Shown: in pieces, positions 60,158 to 64,000 of the stretch | Numbering within the stretch: the stretch's first letter is position 1 | Layout: each line of letters starts with the position of its first letter | Assembly (NCBI GenBank): GCA_014871385.1 | Contig: CM026428.1 | Span: 17,208,437 to 17,272,436, forward strand | DNA length: 64,000 nucleotides | Direction of reading: 5' to 3' | Origin: Ceratodon purpureus | Lineage: Eukaryota; Streptophyta; Bryopsida; Pseudoditrichales; Ditrichaceae | Translations under genes and position numbers: made by a program | The notes under the pieces: generated by a model | The model's input: only the letters and a program-made list of their open reading frames with translations | Databases searched by the model: none | Told to the model about the DNA's origin: nothing

Positions 60158-62182
60158 TGAGACAACTGAACGAGGTTGCCTGACGGAGGACCAAAGATCA
60201 CTCATCACTGCCGCATCCCTAACTATGGCTATGGCCAAATCCAAATCAATACTGTTCAAAGATGGCAACAATTGCTCGGAACTGGTGCTTCGCGAAAATG
60301 TAACCAATTTCAGCCAGTGCAGAGCAGGGCGGGGCCACGACCTTGGCGGGGGGGGGTAGATCCTGTCCAGCATATTATTTGCCTTTTAAACCCGAGCGAG
60401 AGTAGTTTTGACTGGGTGATGCACAGTGAGGCTTAAGTTACATGCCATGGCATCCCACTCAGTCCCTCAGTCGTCATCCGCAGAGGATAGAATAATAAGT
60501 TACGGAGCCTGGGGTTGGAACTTGGAACTTGGGGGGGCAGCCCAAGGGATGCCGGGCAGTGGGCACCTTTTCACATGGCCAAATGTTTCGTTCGTTCATT
60601 CGTTCCTTTCCTTCCAAATGCGTTCGGGTGGGGTGGGGTGGGGTGGGGTGGTGTTCACATGGCGATTAGCATGTAGCGGGGGGCATGGCGATTCGCTGGG
60701 GGCCCGGTCGTGGTCATCTCCACATCATCATGATCATCCGGAAGGGAAGGGAAGGGAAGGGATGGGATGGGATGGGATGGGATGGGATGAAATGCCCTTC
60801 AAGTTTGCCTCCTTTCCCTTCGCGTCCCGTCCGTTCCGTTCCCCGTCATCACCTCCAAGTTCCTTTTCCCACTTCCAAGTTTAGCCGCAGCCTCGCCGAT
60901 TGTCGATCATATTGCTCCTGTCCTGTCAGAGCCCCCAAACCACGATCATCACATCGCAACGCAGCGCAACTTGGCCTGAAAGAGCGAGCGTCCATAAAAA
61001 GTTGACACTTAGGGTGCCTGGCCTTCTTTCTTTCTTTCTTTCTTTCTGGAGCATGCCATGCGAGACAGACAGACAGACAGACAGACTGACTGACTGAGAT
61101 GATGATGATGAGGATGATGGATACGTGAGTGGTGAGTTGTTGTGGGTTGTTGTTTGTTTGTTTGTTTGTTGCTTCTTTCTTTCTCTCTCTCTCTCCTGTG
61201 TTCGGTGGGAGATTAGCCTGGGCTTGGGAGGGTTTGGGATTCCTTCCTTCCTTCCTTCCGACGGGTTGGGGAATTTGGGACGGTGGGGAAATTTCGGGAG
61301 CGGGTGCCAGCAGTGGGAGTTGGCCAGGCCAGATCTGATCCGGGGGCCTGGTTTCGGGGGTGGCGTGGCGCGGCTGGAGCGGGATCCGCCAGGGGACTGC
61401 TGTCGGGTTTTTATCGTTTCGGGGAAGATTTCGCGGAGGGGCTGCGAGGGGAGCGGCGTATAAGGCACTTGAACACAACGGCAGTGGGGAGCATCGTTTT
61501 CGTGTATCTTTGTGTGCGTGCGCTTGTCGCCTTCCGAGTCTGGGTGTGCCGGGATTCTGGATTTTCGGGTGTAGGTTGGGTTGGAGTGGGACGGATTTTC
61601 TGGAGCTTCATGACACTAGGCAAGCGCAAAAGGCGTGCGAGGAGTGCTCTAGTTGAGGTCGCGGAATCCCAAGTCTGCAGGATGGTTGTGTAGCGCAGGA
61701 CAGGGTTAGGGGAGTGAGTTCCTTTGCGCCCTTCTTTGGTGGGGTGGATTTTTATTTTTTACGAGAGTCAGGTCCGTTGAGGTTGAAGAAGAGGCAGGCG
61801 AGCGAGCGAGGGCGGAGCGGAGCAGGACCTAGCCGTTGGTAGTGTTCTTTGTTCAGACGCGGATGCCCGACGCACGCGACGTTTTTGCAGAGTGTAGGGG
61901 ATGTTGCAACACTCGCCGCAAGGATGGCTATGGAAGAAAGAGCCCCCGGTGCTTGATGAAGTCCAGAGTCCGTGGTTTCTCGTCCCTTAGGCAGTCGTTC
62001 TCCAACGGCGCACCGTTCAACTATCAAGCCATATGTCAGCACATCCACCCCAGGCAGCGGAGGCACAAGAACTCTTTTGGAACCGAGGAACACCAATTTC
62101 AGCTATTCCTTTTCGATTAGTCGTTAGCGTTCGTTTATGTACGTAACTGTAGTACCTTCTATCGTCACAGACCTGGCTTTAA
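60158..62182. promoter_or_regulatory. Microsatellite-rich upstream region and probable leader of the OXS3-like gene
   Basis: GC-rich and packed with simple repeats: a G run near 60348, GGGGT units at 60628-60650, GGGAA then GGGAT units at 60739-60788, TTTC units near 61028-61047, ACAG units near 61066-61087, TTTG units near 61148-61170 and TTCC units near 61240-61258. Upstream ATGs exist, including an 86-codon frame at 61863-62120 and a short one at 61609-61692. A donor (GGA|GTGAGT at about 61716) and acceptor (GTCACAG at 62170) could splice much of this out as a leader intron. Long frames on the minus strand at 60849-61478 are repeat artefacts. Confidence 0.5.
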
Positions 62183-63746
62183 ATGTCAAGGATGTCCATG
62201 ACGTATCAATGCTGGGAGATTGTGAGCGGACCTACTGTGGGTTGCAAGCTCGCGCATGGTCAAACTCACGGCCTCGTTGGACAACAGTACGTAAGTGACG
62301 GGTCGACATTGCGGCGTCACTCCAGCCCATCGCATGAGTCTTCTTTTCCTCACTTCACGATGTATCTTCCTCAACCCCAGAGCGATCTGAAAGGTTCGTC
62401 CCTTGTTTCTCATCCGAAGGATCTGTCCGTCAAGCTTTCTTCTTCTCCTCATAGCCAACTTCCGTCTACACTTTCTGGTGCGTCTTCTCCCACTGCGCTC
62501 ACTATCACGACCGAGGCTTGCTCCGGTGCCTCACCCAAGCAGCTGACGCCTTCGGAGACGCATGTTACAACTAGTTCCGTTACTACTGAGGTCGACGAGA
62601 AGGGTTGCAAGTCCGATGGCCTTGTGAAATCGCCTGGTGGCCCATGTGAGGCTCAGAGTAAGAGGTTGGAAGGGTACCCTGAGATGACCGTGCCTGGTGG
62701 AAGCTTGTCGAAGTTTAAAGGTGCTCTTCTTGCTGACCCAGGGTTGAGAGTGAGGGTCCCAAGCAGCAAACCAGGAGTTGTTGAGCGCATTGCTCCTCTT
62801 AATGGTGGATTACCATATGGAGGATACGGTTTTGGCTCGCCAACCAACAAGGCCATGCCGGAAAATTCTTCGGAATCCTCCTCCTCGATTTGTCAGGCAA
62901 GCGACGATAGCGGCTCATGCACTTCAGATGATAATGGAGGTGATATGGAGGCGCAGTCTGTATACCGTGGTCCTTTGACGGGGATGGAAGCCTTGGATGA
63001 GTCTCTCCCTATCAAGTGAGCATCTCTACACATGGTTAATGAAGTGGTAGAGCTATGTATTATGGTTTGGTTCGGTTCTTATGTATGCAGAATGTAGTTG
63101 TGTATGTTGAAACCATTCTTCAATTATGTCGATGTTGTGGGGAGTTTCCTAATGTAGTGGAATCTAAGCCAGTTAGTCACTCTTGTGTCGTCATGTTATT
63201 CTCATTTAAATGATGTCCTCTGATGTGATGGATTTTGTAATCTTTATTGTGAATGTTGATGGTTTCTTTTGATGGAAACATCTACTAATCTGGTTGCTGT
63301 CACGGTTTTGTAGGAGACCCGGTCTATCGAAGTTCTTCGGAGGGAAATCACGTTCCTTCGCTTCCCTGGCCGACGTTTCCTCCGTGTCCGACTTAGCAAA
63401 GCCGAATAATCCATTTGCATATATCAAAAGGCGGAAATTGGGTCTCAACTGTCCACTGGATCGACATAGGTCGTATCCACCTCCGACCCGCTCCTCAGGT
63501 GCTAGCATTGCGAAGAAGCTACCGACCAGTGGTAGCAGGAATTCGCTTGCGGTGGCGGTGATCCTTGAGGGACTTACGGATGATCAGCAAGAGCAGCAAG
63601 AACAGCAGGAGCAGCAGGTTGCTGCTCCGAGTACCATACGCTCAGCCGAAACCCGGACGTTTCCATCTCGGTCATTCTCCCTCACCGATCTACGTCGTGA
63701 TGGCGGCAGCCCTCCATCAATAAGACGAGCATTTGTAGGACCTTGA
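62183..63746 (+). CDS. OXS3-family (Oxidative Stress 3-like) nuclear protein
   Basis: Two exons, 62183-63015 and 63314-63746, join in phase (AA|GTGAGC to TTTTGTAG|G) to 421 residues. Across the junction runs the family's signature: ESLPIK-RPGLSKFFGGKSRSF followed by SLADVSSVSDLAKPNNP and a basic KRRK, probably a nuclear signal. A Ser/Glu/Asp-rich acidic stretch (SSESSSSICQASDDSGS) precedes it, as in Arabidopsis OXS3, a chromatin-associated stress-tolerance factor. The first 220 residues are Ser/Thr/Pro-rich and unmatched. A Gln/Glu repeat lies at 63589-63617, then SRSFSLTDLRR. The start is the first in-frame ATG; the third codon pair offers another at 62192, and the N-terminus is uncertain because leader exons may precede it. 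Confidence 0.82.
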
Positions 63747-64000
63747 AATTGTCCCAAAGAAAGTATACTTCTCTACATTGGTTGTGGACAAGGTATCCCA
63801 GTTTGATTCCTTGTATCACTCTTCAGCACGCTTAGGGTCACCTTTTCAGATGTTGGCTCGAGACGTCTGTACCCGAATGCTAGTCCTGCCGGTATTCTCA
63901 GGCCTGTCAAGTTGCCTGGAACACTGCCCTGCATTTGACGCGGACAACTACCTGCTCTGTTTAGTATCGATGCGGCTAGTAGCTCCAGTGCAATTATTTG
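63747..64000. other. 3' flank of the OXS3-like gene
   Basis: Probable 3' untranslated sequence up to the window end. No further gene was recognised. Confidence 0.5.

Noticed and set aside
60849..61478. 209- and 180-codon minus-strand frames
   Set aside because: Composed of translated simple repeats (TTTC, ACAG, TTTG); no domain.

Overview
The window is nuclear DNA from a land plant. The genes have short GT-AG introns. One encodes a chloroplast-targeted elongation factor G, and others encode an OXS3-family protein and a SPF27/MOS4 splicing protein typical of plants. The dimethylarginine dimethylaminohydrolase gene and the unusual transposon content suggest a seed-free lineage (moss, liverwort, lycophyte or fern) rather than a flowering plant, but that is inference. 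No bacterial, organellar, CRISPR, rRNA or bona fide tRNA features were seen.

Layout. 1-5.8 kb is AT-rich repeat-bearing DNA. 5.8-18.3 kb is a gene island: an intronless SET/MYND protein (minus), a divergent five-exon DDAH (plus), a three-exon Mal d 1/Fra a 1-associated-like protein (plus), and a five-exon J-domain protein (minus). 19-27.5 kb is repeat territory with a retroposed poly(A) insert, TIR elements and a decayed non-LTR retrotransposon. 27.7-35.2 kb is the second island: SPF27/MOS4 (six exons) and chloroplast EF-G (seven exons), both plus. 35.2-60.2 kb is dominated by mobile DNA, including a complete 5.27-kb PIF/Harbinger transposon with both of its genes. 61-64 kb holds an OXS3-like gene with a long simple-repeat-rich leader.

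The cellular genes are ordinary housekeeping or regulatory genes and form no pathway together. The noteworthy biology is in the mobile DNA. Two families are flanked by TTAA and begin with CCC, like piggyBac elements (five copies in all). One copy can be shown to have landed precisely in the reading frame of a retrotransposon whose C-terminal region looks like a PD-(D/E)XK restriction-like endonuclease. The Harbinger element has matching termini and TTA target duplications but carries one TGA inside its transposase frame. Several TA-flanked MITEs, a pair of TTA-flanked Harbinger-type MITEs, a CACTA-like mini-element, two SINE-like families and a nearly perfect 290-bp foldback complete the picture. 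All exon structures were built by eye from splice signals, reading phase and family knowledge; none was checked against transcripts or a database.
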